A DNA stretch of 8,118 bases from Acidobacteriaceae bacterium (GCA_027311125.1 DAICZO010000099.1:1-8118), one strand, 5' to 3'. Positions 1 through 8,118 are shown, counted from the stretch's first letter. Numbers and translations: made by a program. The notes: a model not told the origin generated them from the sequence alone.

Positions 1-843
1 GCCGCCATGCCCGGCATCACGCCCGACGTTGTGCTCTCGACCCACATGGACACCGTGCCGCCCTTCTTCGGCTGCACCGAGGATGACGAATTCCTGTATG
101 GTCGCGGCACCTGCGACGCCAAGGGCATCATCGCCGCACAGATCGCCGCTGCCGATCAACTGCGCCAGGCTGGCGTCAAGGTCGGCCTGCTGTTCGTCGT
201 CGGCGAAGAGCGTGACTCCGCTGGAGCAGCCGTTGCCAATCGTTCCCCGAAGGGCTCCCGCTTCCTCATCAATGGCGAGCCAACCGACAACCGTCTCGCC
301 CTCGCGTCGAAGGGGGCCCTCCGCGTAGAACTCCGCGCCAAAGGCCGCATGGCGCACTCCGCCTACCCAGAACTGGGCGAGTCCGCCATCGACAAGCTTG
401 TGGAAGCGCTGCACGATGTGCTGGCTATGCCTTTACCGGTCGAACCGGAGATCGGCCCCTCCACGCTCAACATCGGTCTGCTCTCCGGTGGCCGCGCTCC
501 CAATGTCATCGCCGATAAAGCCGAGGCCCACCTGCTGGTCCGTCTCGTCGGCCCATCCGACGCCGTCAAACAGGCTATCGTCGCCACCGTCGGCGACCGC
601 GCCGATGTCGACTTCAGCCTCGACCTGCCCTTCGTCCGCATGAGGAAGGTCGGCGAGCTGCCCACCATGATCGCCAAGTTCACCACCGACATCCCCTCGC
701 TCACCGCCTGGGGCGAACCATTTCTACTCGGCCCCGGCTCCATCCACGTCGCTCACACACCCGCGGAGAAGATCGCCAAGAAAGAGTTGCTCGAGGCCGT
801 CGACCTCTACGTCGCGTTGGCCCAGCACCTGGTCAACTCGTAA
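1..843 (+). CDS. M20-family metallopeptidase/deacylase (ArgE/DapE/CPG2-like), N-terminus missing
   Basis: This is a zinc-dependent amidohydrolase/peptidase of the M20 family. The reading frame is open to the first base of the window, and the first metal-binding motif lies only 43 bases in. The true start is therefore upstream, and the ATG at position 7 is probably internal. Visible ligands and catalytic residues, in order, are: His and Asp of STHMDTVP (His codon at 43), the bridging Asp of CDAKG (115), the catalytic Glu and neighbouring ligand Glu of GEE (205-210), Glu of NGEP (277), and the last His of AHTP (754). The dimerisation domain lies between, starting near KGALRVEL and containing the AHSAYPELGESAI stretch. 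All expected ligands are present, so the enzyme looks functional. Substrate cannot be read from the sequence: acetylornithine deacetylase, succinyl-diaminopimelate desuccinylase or a peptidase are all possible, hence no gene symbol. It ends in TAA, 21 nt before the end of a convergent gene. Confidence 0.9.
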   Translation, partial: AAMPGITPDVVLSTHMDTVPPFFGCTEDDEFLYGRGTCDAKGIIAAQIAAADQLRQAGVKVGLLFVVGEERDSAGAAVANRSPKGSRFLINGEPTDNRLALASKGALRVELRAKGRMAHSAYPELGESAIDKLVEALHDVLAMPLPVEPEIGPSTLNIGLLSGGRAPNVIADKAEAHLLVRLVGPSDAVKQAIVATVGDRADVDFSLDLPFVRMRKVGELPTMIAKFTTDIPSLTAWGEPFLLGPGSIHVAHTPAEKIAKKELLEAVDLYVALAQHLVNS

Positions 844-864
844 TGCGGTGGTGCCGGTTGGCCG

Positions 865-1251
865 CTAGCCGGACACCACAGGGAAGGGAAGCAACTCGCG
901 GTTATCCTCGGCCAGTACCACCACTTCATCTGGATTCGCGGGGTTATACCGCACCCGAAGCAAGGGTGAGCCTTTGGCCTTCGCCTCCGCTTCACTTCTG
1001 CCCATGGCGGTACTGTGCAGATAACCGCCGAAGTACTCGCCGTTCAGCACAAAGTGGAATCCGGCTTCAATCTGCCATGCGCTGGACAATGCGCCTTCGT
1101 CCAGGTTTACCGGTTGGATTGACCAGTGATTGATCTCGCCCGTCGCACAGGGCCGTCCCTGCGCCAGGCGTACCCGCCGATCCCGATCTCTGCGCCGAAA
1201 CCATGCGCGAATGCCGTCGATGAGGAAGATCCCGCTCATCATGCGCAACAT
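865..1251 (-). CDS. Small DUF3592-like hypothetical protein
   Basis: This 128-residue protein of unknown function is encoded opposite to its neighbours. The C-terminal part, with residues LLRVRYNPANPDEVVVL, resembles the end of DUF3592 domains, where a Tyr-x-Pro-x-x-Pro element follows a beta-rich region. Unlike many such proteins it has no clear transmembrane helix; the N-terminus is a short hydrophobic stretch followed by an Arg-rich segment (AWFRRRDRDRRVR). It may be cytoplasmic or loosely membrane-associated. The start at 1251 is preceded by a GGTGGG box six bases upstream; ATGs at 1242 and 1239 are alternatives. The stop is TAG. The gene converges on the M20 gene with a 21-nt gap and diverges from dnaE with a 58-nt intergenic space, so it is probably transcribed alone. 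That this is a real gene is likely; the domain name is a resemblance judged by eye. Confidence 0.65.
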   Translation of the reverse strand: MLRMMSGIFLIDGIRAWFRRRDRDRRVRLAQGRPCATGEINHWSIQPVNLDEGALSSAWQIEAGFHFVLNGEYFGGYLHSTAMGRSEAEAKAKGSPLLRVRYNPANPDEVVVLAEDNRELLPFPVVSG

Positions 1252-1257
1252 TCTAAT

Positions 1258-1263
1258 CCCACC
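1258..1263 (-). promoter_or_regulatory. Ribosome binding site of the DUF3592-like gene
   Basis: On the minus strand GGTGGG lies six bases before the ATG at 1251. This purine-rich box favours 1251 over the two downstream in-frame ATGs. The match to the anti-Shine-Dalgarno sequence is moderate. Confidence 0.4.
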
Positions 1264-1274
1264 GAATGACCTAG

Positions 1275-1303
1275 TTTTCCTACGCTCACCACGGCACTAA
1301 ACT
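1275..1303 (+). promoter_or_regulatory. Possible dnaE promoter, placing the transcript start at or next to the ATG
   Basis: A -10-like box TAAACT (1298-1303) is preceded, after a 17-bp spacer, by a poor -35-like box TTTTCC (1275-1280). Initiation about seven bases after the -10 box would fall on the ATG at 1310, giving a leaderless or nearly leaderless mRNA. In keeping with this, no good Shine-Dalgarno is present; only AGAG lies two bases before the start. The -35 match is weak, so this is a tentative call. Confidence 0.35.
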
Positions 1304-1309
1304 AGAGTC

Positions 1310-3367
1310 ATGGCAGCAGAGTTTACCCACCTTCATCTTCATACCGATTACTCGCTTCTCGATGGCGCCTGCGACGTCGACAAACTCGCCACCCACCTGA
1401 GCGGGATCGGCCAGTCTGCCGCCGCCATGACCGACCATGGCAACATCTACGGCGCGGTCCACTTCTTTGAAGCCATGAAGAAGAAGAACCTCAAACCCAT
1501 CTTGGGCTGCGAGCTCTACCTCTCCAAGACCGACGACCATCGGACGTACGCCGACGGCTACAACCACTTTCTGGTGCTGGCGGAAAACGAGGCTGGCTAC
1601 CGCAACCTCGTACGCCTTACCAGCGAGGCCGCACTGCATGGCTTCTACCGCAAGCCCCGTGTCTCCAAGGAGTTTCTCTCCCGCCACACGGAAGGCCTCA
1701 TCGGCTTCTCCGGCTGCCTCGCCGGCGAGATCAACCAGCACCTGATGGCCGGCAAGTACGAGGAAGCCAAGCAGTCTGCCGGGTACTTTCAAGACATCTT
1801 CGGCAAGGGCAACTTCTTCCTCGAAGTTCAGGATCATGGACTCGCGCCCGACAAGGCCGTCTGCGATGCGCTCTTCAAGATGGAGCGCGACCTCGACATC
1901 CCTATCATCGCCACCAACGACAGCCACTATGTCGCCGCCGACGACTCCCGCGCCCACGAGATCCTGCTCTGCGTCCAGACCGCCGGCAGCATGAACGACC
2001 CCAACCGCTTCAAGTTCGACACCCAGGAGTTCTACATCAAGTCTGCCGAGGAGATGCACCGCACCTTCTCGCAGAACCCTGAAGTCTGCACTCGCACCAT
2101 GCAGTTCGTTGATCGTTGCAACCTGAAGCTATCCAAGGTCGACAATCCGTTTCCCGACTTCGCCGTCCCCGAGGGCGAGACACTCTATTCCTACTTTGAG
2201 AAGGTCTGTCGCGACGGCCTGCAAAAACGGCTCGATACCACGGTCGCACATCTGCGCTCCCGCGGCCTGCTGCGCAAGACCATCCCTGACTACCACGCCC
2301 GTCTCGAGCGCGAGATCGGCATCATCAAGGACATGAAGTTCCCCGGCTACTTCATGATCGTCTGGGACTTCATCCGCTTCGCCCGCGAAAAAGGCATCCC
2401 CGTAGGCCCCGGTCGTGGTTCCGCCGCTGGCTCGCTGGTCGCCTACTGTATGGAGATCACCGACGTCGATCCGCTCCAGAATGAGCTGCTCTTCGAGCGC
2501 TTCCTCAACCCCGAACGCATTTCCATGCCCGATATCGATATCGACTTCTGCATGAACCGTCGCATAGAGGTCATCGAGTACGTCAGGGGCAAATACGGCA
2601 ACGATCAGGTCGCGCAGATCATCACGTTCAATACCATGGCCGCCAAGGCCGCCATCAAGGATGTAGGCCGGGCCCTCGACATGCCGTACGGCGAGGTCGA
2701 CCGCATCGCCAAGATGATTCCGCCTACCATCGGCATCACCATCGACAAAGCCCTGCAGGACAAAGGTCCGCTCAGCCAGGCCTACGACTCCGACCCCAAA
2801 ATCAAGGAACTCATCGACGCCGCACTCCGCCTCGAAGGTCTCATCCGCGGAGCCGGGGTGCATGCCGCCGGTGTCGTCATCGCTCCCAAGCCACTCACCG
2901 AACTCGTCCCCGTCACCCGCACCAAGGACGATGCCATCGTCACCTCCTACGACATGGGCGCCATCGAAAAAATGGGCCTGCTCAAGATGGACTTCCTCGG
3001 TCTAACGACCCTCACCGTCATCCACGACTGCATCGAACTCATCGAAAAGACCAAGGTCATTAAGCTCAACATGGCTACCATCCCGCTCGACGACGAGAAG
3101 ACCTATGAGCAGGTCTTCCACCGGGCGCTCACCTCCGGCGTCTTCCAGTTCGAATCCAACGGCATGCGCGATGTGCTCCGTCGTTACAAGCCCAACACCG
3201 TCGAAGACCTCACTGCCCTTAACGCTCTGTACCGTCCCGGCCCCATCCAGGGCGGCATGATCGATGAGTTCATCGAGCGCAAATGGGGTCGCCGTGCGGT
3301 CGAATACGAACTCCCGGAACTCGAGCCTATCCTCTCGGAGACCCTTGGCGTCATGCTCTATCAATAG
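1310..3367 (+). CDS. dnaE: DnaE N-terminal part: PHP domain and polymerase active site, ending at the amber codon
   Basis: This 685-residue product would carry the catalytic core of the replicative DNA polymerase. The PHP domain opens with HLHLHTDYSLLDG and retains all nine metal-ligand positions known from active PHP-type DnaE proteins: H9, H11, D18, H43, E68, H86, C136, D204 and H206. The E. coli protein has lost part of this set, so this PHP domain could provide 3'-5' proofreading. The palm contains GRGSAAGSLV and PDIDIDF, with catalytic Asp 410 and 412. The third catalytic Asp is D561 in KMDFLGL. The product ends after GVMLYQ, in the middle of the fingers. It lacks the rest of the fingers, the HhH, the clamp motif and the OB fold, and alone it should not replicate DNA processively. 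ATG 1310 lacks a good ribosome binding site and may be leaderless. Confidence 0.85.
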   Translation: MAAEFTHLHLHTDYSLLDGACDVDKLATHLSGIGQSAAAMTDHGNIYGAVHFFEAMKKKNLKPILGCELYLSKTDDHRTYADGYNHFLVLAENEAGYRNLVRLTSEAALHGFYRKPRVSKEFLSRHTEGLIGFSGCLAGEINQHLMAGKYEEAKQSAGYFQDIFGKGNFFLEVQDHGLAPDKAVCDALFKMERDLDIPIIATNDSHYVAADDSRAHEILLCVQTAGSMNDPNRFKFDTQEFYIKSAEEMHRTFSQNPEVCTRTMQFVDRCNLKLSKVDNPFPDFAVPEGETLYSYFEKVCRDGLQKRLDTTVAHLRSRGLLRKTIPDYHARLEREIGIIKDMKFPGYFMIVWDFIRFAREKGIPVGPGRGSAAGSLVAYCMEITDVDPLQNELLFERFLNPERISMPDIDIDFCMNRRIEVIEYVRGKYGNDQVAQIITFNTMAAKAAIKDVGRALDMPYGEVDRIAKMIPPTIGITIDKALQDKGPLSQAYDSDPKIKELIDAALRLEGLIRGAGVHAAGVVIAPKPLTELVPVTRTKDDAIVTSYDMGAIEKMGLLKMDFLGLTTLTVIHDCIELIEKTKVIKLNMATIPLDDEKTYEQVFHRALTSGVFQFESNGMRDVLRRYKPNTVEDLTALNALYRPGPIQGGMIDEFIERKWGRRAVEYELPELEPILSETLGVMLYQ

Positions 3368-3373
3368 CAGGTC

Positions 3374-4849
<1,476 letters not shown>

Positions 4850-4874
4850 ACCAGACTGCGGAACCGTCTTCGCA

Positions 4875-4880
4875 TACAAT
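4875..4880 (+). promoter_or_regulatory. Possible -10 box of an accA promoter
   Basis: TACAAT lies 33 bases before the accA ATG, in the 64-nt gap after dnaE. It matches the sigma70-type -10 consensus at five of six bases. No recognisable -35 box occurs at 16-19 bp spacing. It shares with the dnaE box a TA-A-T core followed by GA a base later. Transcription would start near 4887, leaving a short leader without a Shine-Dalgarno. Confidence 0.3.
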
Positions 4881-4913
4881 CGAAACTGCATCACCGAACT
4901 ACTTTTCTAAACC

Positions 4914-5771
4914 ATGGCCGAACTAGAACCCAGCAGAGCAGCGCACGCACCGTCCTCAGCAACACCAGTTCCAGAGGCATGGGTCAGGACGGAGTTAGCC
5001 CGTCACCCGCAGCGTCCTTATCCTATGGATTTCATCGAAGCACTGTTCACGGACTTCAGCGAGATTCATGGCGACCGCGCCTTTGGCGATGATCCCGCGA
5101 TGGCCTGCGGCATGGCTCGCTTCCATGGCCAGCCAGTCATGGTCATCGGCAACCTCAAAGGTCGCACCCTCAAGGAGCGGGTCACCCGCAAGTTCGGCAG
5201 CCCCGAGCCCGAGGGCTACCGCAAAGCGCTGCGCGCCATGAAGATCGCAGAGAAGTTTGGCCACCCCATCTTCACCTTCCTCGATCTCGCCGGAGCCTAT
5301 CCCGGCATCGGAGCCGAAGAACGTGGCCAGGGAGAAGCCATCGCCCGCAACCTGCTGGAGATGTCCCGTCTCCGTGTTCCCACCATCGCCACCATCACCG
5401 GCGAAGGCGGTTCCGGCGGAGCACTGGCACTGGCTGTGGCAGACCGCGTTCTCATGCTCGAGAACGCCATCTACTCCGTCATCTCCCCCGAGGGCTGTGC
5501 CTCCATCATGTGGAAGGATGCCAGCAAAAAACAACAAGCCGCCGCTGCTCTCAAATACACCGCCATAGACGTCAAACGCTTAGGTTGTGTCGACGAAGTT
5601 CTTTCTGAACCACAGGGGGGAACCCAGAACGACCCAGAGGCAGCCATGGCGCTCGTGGACGAACGGTTGCAGCATCATCTTCGCGAACTCAGTGCGCTAC
5701 CCCTCGACGACATGCTGGAACGACGCTACCTCAAGTTCCGCAACATCGCGCAGTTCTACACCGCCGTATAG
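4914..5771 (+). CDS. accA: Acetyl-CoA carboxylase carboxyltransferase subunit alpha
   Basis: AccA forms, with AccD, the cytoplasmic carboxyltransferase that moves the carboxyl group from carboxybiotin on AccB to acetyl-CoA, making malonyl-CoA for fatty-acid synthesis. The crotonase-like fold shows family hallmarks: LARHPQRPYPMDFI (residues about 28-41), GDRAFGDDPA, the PEGYRKALR segment, GAYPGIGAEERGQ (from 127), GEGGSGGALALAVADRV (from 163), YSVISPEGCASIMWKDASKK, and the late RRYLKFRNIAQF. At 285 residues it is shorter than E. coli AccA (319). The usual N-terminal helical/coiled segment is replaced by about 25 Ala/Pro/Ser-rich residues. An in-frame TAA at 4908-4910 rules out a longer start. 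No Shine-Dalgarno precedes the ATG. It follows dnaE by 64 nt and may be co-transcribed or use its own weak promoter. No accD is visible in the window. The stop is TAG. Confidence 0.95.
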   Translation: MAELEPSRAAHAPSSATPVPEAWVRTELARHPQRPYPMDFIEALFTDFSEIHGDRAFGDDPAMACGMARFHGQPVMVIGNLKGRTLKERVTRKFGSPEPEGYRKALRAMKIAEKFGHPIFTFLDLAGAYPGIGAEERGQGEAIARNLLEMSRLRVPTIATITGEGGSGGALALAVADRVLMLENAIYSVISPEGCASIMWKDASKKQQAAAALKYTAIDVKRLGCVDEVLSEPQGGTQNDPEAAMALVDERLQHHLRELSALPLDDMLERRYLKFRNIAQFYTAV

Positions 5772-5845
5772 TTCTTCCTCAACGCACCGGATCAGCATCG
5801 TCCGGATCACCGCTCGATGGACCTCAGCGCACTCAAGTCCATCAT

Positions 5846-5849
5846 GGAG
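5846..5849 (+). promoter_or_regulatory. Ribosome binding site supporting a TTG start for the CPBP protease
   Basis: GGAG lies eight bases before the TTG at 5858. The alternative ATG at 5903 has no comparable box upstream. This decides the start in favour of TTG, though not firmly. Confidence 0.45.
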
Positions 5850-5857
5850 TCACCCCG

Positions 5858-6919
5858 TTGCCGTCGTTCCAATCGACACCGACAGCCCGCCTCGACGGTA
5901 CTATGCGGTTAGCCCTCTTCGGTGCCTCGCTCGCATGGTTTGCCGCCTCTCAATCGATCGCAGGCAGCGCCTCTCGCGGACTTGCCCGTCGCTTCGCACT
6001 CGCCGACGAGCAGACTCTGATCACCACCCTCCTGATGCTGTTTCTGCTCGCCGTAGGCTTCTCTGTCCTGCAGAGCATCTCCGGCCAGCGCAGCACCCTG
6101 CGTGATGTACTGGGGCTACCCAAACGTGCCACCGCCGCCGCCGAGTGGGCCACTGGCGCGGCCATCGGCTGGGGCATCCTGCTGCTCGCTGTGCTGCCCA
6201 TGGCCATCGCCGGCACCCTCCGTCCTGGCTTCTGGACTGAGCCACGCGCCTTCTGGCTGCTCGCCATCAACCTGCTCACCCTGGCCGTCGCCGCGCTGGT
6301 GGAAGAGGTCGCCTTCCGCGGCTACGCCTACCGCCGTCTGATCGAGGTCATCGGCCCCACGAAGGCCACCATCAGCCTGGCCATCCTCTTCGGCCTGCTG
6401 CACGCGCTCAACCCCCAGGCCACCTGGAGCAGCGTCCTCATCACCATGCTGGCCGGAATCCTGCTCTCTCTAGGCTGGCTCCGGACCCATGCGCTCTGGC
6501 TCTCCTGGGGACTGCACTTTGCCTGGAACGCCAGCATGGGCATTCTCTTCGGCCTGCCTGTCAGTGGCATCGATCGCTTCGCTAGTGTGATCCAAACCCG
6601 CGCCATCGGCCGCCACTGGCTCACCGGCGGGGTCTACGGTCCGGAAGGCGCACCCCTCACCGCCATCGCCATCCTGATCGGAATCGCACTACTTGTCCGC
6701 CTCACCCGCGACTACGCCTGGGACTACACGCGCGCTCCTATCATCGCCGCGGGATACCCCGTAGACGTCGCACCACCTGCAGCCCACACCGCCATGGAAG
6801 CCAGCGAGCAACAGGCCCAGGCAAGCCGACCACCCACGCTCGTCCAGATCCTTCCCGTTACCCCGCAAACTCGTTCCGTCGCCCCACCGCCACCCATCCC
6901 CGACACCCACTCCGACTAG
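5858..6919 (+). CDS. CPBP-family intramembrane glutamic endopeptidase (CAAX protease/ABI type)
   Basis: This is a polytopic membrane protein of the CPBP (CAAX protease and bacteriocin-processing) family, related to eukaryotic Rce1. The family motifs are all present: E149-E150 with R154 (EEVAFR), F178 with H182 (FGLLH), and H220 with N224 (HFAWN). These form the active site inside the membrane. About eight hydrophobic segments are visible, starting near residues 16-36 and 48-67; the last is near 268-283 (TAIAILIGIALLVRL). A C-terminal tail of roughly 65 residues is rich in Pro, Ala and Gln and probably extramembrane. The TTG at 5858 has a GGAG box; ATG 5903 (residue 16) is the alternative. The frame is open back to accA without another start codon between. 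Roles known for the family (processing of secreted peptides, bacteriocin immunity, protein maturation) cannot be told apart here, and no bacteriocin gene is nearby. The stop is TAG. Confidence 0.88.
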   Translation: MPSFQSTPTARLDGTMRLALFGASLAWFAASQSIAGSASRGLARRFALADEQTLITTLLMLFLLAVGFSVLQSISGQRSTLRDVLGLPKRATAAAEWATGAAIGWGILLLAVLPMAIAGTLRPGFWTEPRAFWLLAINLLTLAVAALVEEVAFRGYAYRRLIEVIGPTKATISLAILFGLLHALNPQATWSSVLITMLAGILLSLGWLRTHALWLSWGLHFAWNASMGILFGLPVSGIDRFASVIQTRAIGRHWLTGGVYGPEGAPLTAIAILIGIALLVRLTRDYAWDYTRAPIIAAGYPVDVAPPAAHTAMEASEQQAQASRPPTLVQILPVTPQTRSVAPPPPIPDTHSD

Positions 6920-7055
6920 TCAAGGCGCAATCCGCAGCAGCACCGACAACAGGATCAACGCACGGCAACCTCAACCGCTAGCGGATCAACAATTTCCCCG
7001 CCCCCCTTGTAAAAACACAGCAAAAGGCGCACTCTCTCACTATCTGAGGTGCCTT
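6920..7055 (+). other. Intergenic spacer between the CPBP protease gene and the secreted-protein gene
   Basis: This 136-nt gap contains a 10-bp perfect palindrome CCGCTAGCGG (6975-6984), too short and without a following T-run to be a terminator. A C-rich then A-rich stretch follows (about 6996-7015), with a possible -35 box TTGTAA at 7007-7012. I see no convincing -10 partner, no gene and no RNA structure. Confidence 0.5.
7046..7050 (+). promoter_or_regulatory. Ribosome binding site of the secreted BamE-like protein gene
   Basis: GAGGT lies five bases before the ATG at 7056. It is the best Shine-Dalgarno in the window and fixes this start. Confidence 0.6.
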
Positions 7056-8118
7056 ATGCTCACCAGCACATCCAGATGGGTGCTCGCTACCATCCTCCTT
7101 GCCCTCGCGCCCGCCGCTGCCCAGGCTCAGGTCTTCGTCGTCGGCGAGAAGACAGCTACTGCCGACATCAAAACCGACTTCACCCCGACCAAGGTCCCGC
7201 TGCCAGACGAGGGGCTCAGCGAACGCGGTCGCCGCGAACTCGTCCGCAATCTGGAAGCTGAGCAAGGCTTCGCCCATCGCGCTCTGCCGCTCGGGGCCGG
7301 ACTCACCCTGCACGCCAACGGCAATCTCTACCCCGGGCCCGACAAATATAAGGAGATGATCTACAAAAAGGGTCAGGCCGCTGCCCCCGGTGACCGCGTC
7401 ATGATCACCTCGATGCAATTCAAAGGTGATGCGATCATCTTCGACCTCAACGGCGGCCCTTACGCCAAGCATCGCTACCTCAGCCACATCCAACTCAACG
7501 ACAACAACGTCGTCGCCGATCCGGGTGAGACACCCACCGGTGCCCGCATCACCCTTGTCTTCGAGGGCGGTATCCCGGAGATGTCCGCCCCGGAGATTAA
7601 ATCCCTGCTCGAGCCACTCATCGACTTTGGCGTCAGAACCACCGACGAAGCCTACGCCGACACCCTGCCCGCGCCACTCAAAGATGCCATTGCCGCCCAC
7701 GAGATTCTCGTCGGCATGAATCGCCGTATGGTCCTCGCCGCACTGGGCCCTCCTGACAGCAAAGTCCGCGAGCAACCCAGCGGCAGCAGCACCGGCAGTC
7801 ACTACGAAGAGTGGATCTACGGCCACGTCCCCAAGACCGTCAAGTTTGTCCGCTTCGTCGACGACCGCGTCACCCTGATCAAGATCGCAGCCATGGACAA
7901 GCCCATGGAGATTCACGATAAAGACGAGATGGCCGGCTATACCATCGCCCCCCTCACGCGCGAGATTGCTCTGGGCGACGACAAACCCGGCGATCCTGAA
8001 CAGGCCGCCCGCCGCGCACCACCCACCCTGCTCAAACCCGGCGAAGCAGCATCTGCCAATGCCAACGCCAATGGACGCGTACTCTTCCCGGACGACAACA
8101 AGCCCTCCAGCCCAGCGT
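7056..8118 (+). CDS. Secreted hypothetical protein with a BamE/SmpA-like motif, C-terminus missing
   Basis: The frame stays open for 354 codons and runs off the window end. Residues 1-24 form a signal peptide: a short positively charged start (TSTSRW), a hydrophobic core (VLATILLALAP) and a likely cleavage site AQA|QV. There is no lipobox Cys. The middle (about 80-180) is predicted beta-rich, with LYPGPDKYKEMIYKKGQ and FKGDAIIFDLNGGPYAKHRYL. Residues 217-265 resemble the BamE/SmpA/OmlA fold: GMNRRMVLAALGPPD (from 220), then EEWIYG (251-256), then VKFVRFVDDRVTLIKI. This is the pattern of small outer-membrane assembly factors, but here within a much longer protein. The tail is Ala/Asn/Pro-rich (SANANANG). 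It is probably periplasmic or outer-membrane associated; function is unknown. Good codon use, a strong ribosome binding site and the signal peptide make it a real gene, and the long open frame on the opposite strand (6978-7916) is its shadow. Confidence 0.8.
   Translation, partial: MLTSTSRWVLATILLALAPAAAQAQVFVVGEKTATADIKTDFTPTKVPLPDEGLSERGRRELVRNLEAEQGFAHRALPLGAGLTLHANGNLYPGPDKYKEMIYKKGQAAAPGDRVMITSMQFKGDAIIFDLNGGPYAKHRYLSHIQLNDNNVVADPGETPTGARITLVFEGGIPEMSAPEIKSLLEPLIDFGVRTTDEAYADTLPAPLKDAIAAHEILVGMNRRMVLAALGPPDSKVREQPSGSSTGSHYEEWIYGHVPKTVKFVRFVDDRVTLIKIAAMDKPMEIHDKDEMAGYTIAPLTREIALGDDKPGDPEQAARRAPPTLLKPGEAASANANANGRVLFPDDNKPSSPA

Noticed and set aside
844..870. Terminator between the convergent M20 and DUF3592-like genes
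   Set aside because: The CCGG-flanked inverted repeat has mismatches and there is no T-run on either strand.
2129..2863. Minus-strand open frame opposite the dnaE palm region, and similar ones at 1286-2059 and 3002-3634
   Set aside because: Same reason: a complement of GC-rich coding sequence, with no recognisable domain, opposite catalytic motifs.
5817..5912. 31-codon ATG frame overlapping the start of the CPBP gene
   Set aside because: It is short, Arg-rich, lacks a clear ribosome binding site and resembles nothing; probably chance.
6975..6984. Palindrome CCGCTAGCGG as a terminator or operator
   Set aside because: Ten bases with no loop and no T-run; such palindromes occur by chance in GC-rich DNA.
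6978..7916. 312-codon minus-strand frame near the window end
   Set aside because: The plus-strand frame from 7056 has a strong ribosome binding site, a signal peptide and a BamE-like motif; the minus frame is its shadow.

Overview
The window is high-GC bacterial chromosome with strong C/G preference at third codon positions. The order dnaE-accA, the protein sequences, and a secreted protein with a BamE/SmpA-like motif suggest an Acidobacteriota genome of the Terriglobales/Acidobacteriaceae type. This is inference from family resemblance; no rRNA or other phylogenetic marker is present. The content is housekeeping plus a few conserved hypothetical genes. I see no tRNA, rRNA, CRISPR array, insertion sequence, phage gene or attachment site.

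Layout: (1) 1-843 (+), the C-terminal part of an M20-family metallopeptidase/deacylase, cut by the window start. (2) 865-1251 (-), a small DUF3592-like hypothetical protein converging on it. (3) 1310-4849 (+), dnaE, the DNA polymerase III alpha subunit. It is complete in length (1179 residues if read through) but has an in-frame amber codon at 3365-3367, where the family has a conserved Glu. (4) 4914-5771 (+), accA, the acetyl-CoA carboxylase carboxyltransferase alpha subunit. (5) 5858-6919 (+), a CPBP (CAAX/ABI) intramembrane protease. (6) 7056 to the window end (+), a secreted hypothetical protein with a BamE/SmpA-like C-terminal motif, cut by the window end.

From dnaE onward all genes run in the same direction with gaps of 64, 86 and 136 nt. 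They may be partly co-transcribed, but weak promoter-like boxes precede dnaE and accA. dnaE and accA are also neighbours in other bacteria such as E. coli, which pairs replication with the first step of fatty-acid synthesis.

The main anomaly is the amber codon in dnaE. Reading frame and family similarity continue perfectly on both sides, every polymerase and PHP active-site residue I can check is present, and one G-to-T change (GAG to TAG) would explain the stop. Three neighbouring genes end in TAG, so UAG is an ordinary stop here. The options are a sequencing error or very recent mutation (most likely), a decayed extra copy, suppression/readthrough, or an alpha subunit made as two polypeptides. 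I found no convincing new multi-gene system; the rest of the window looks ordinary.
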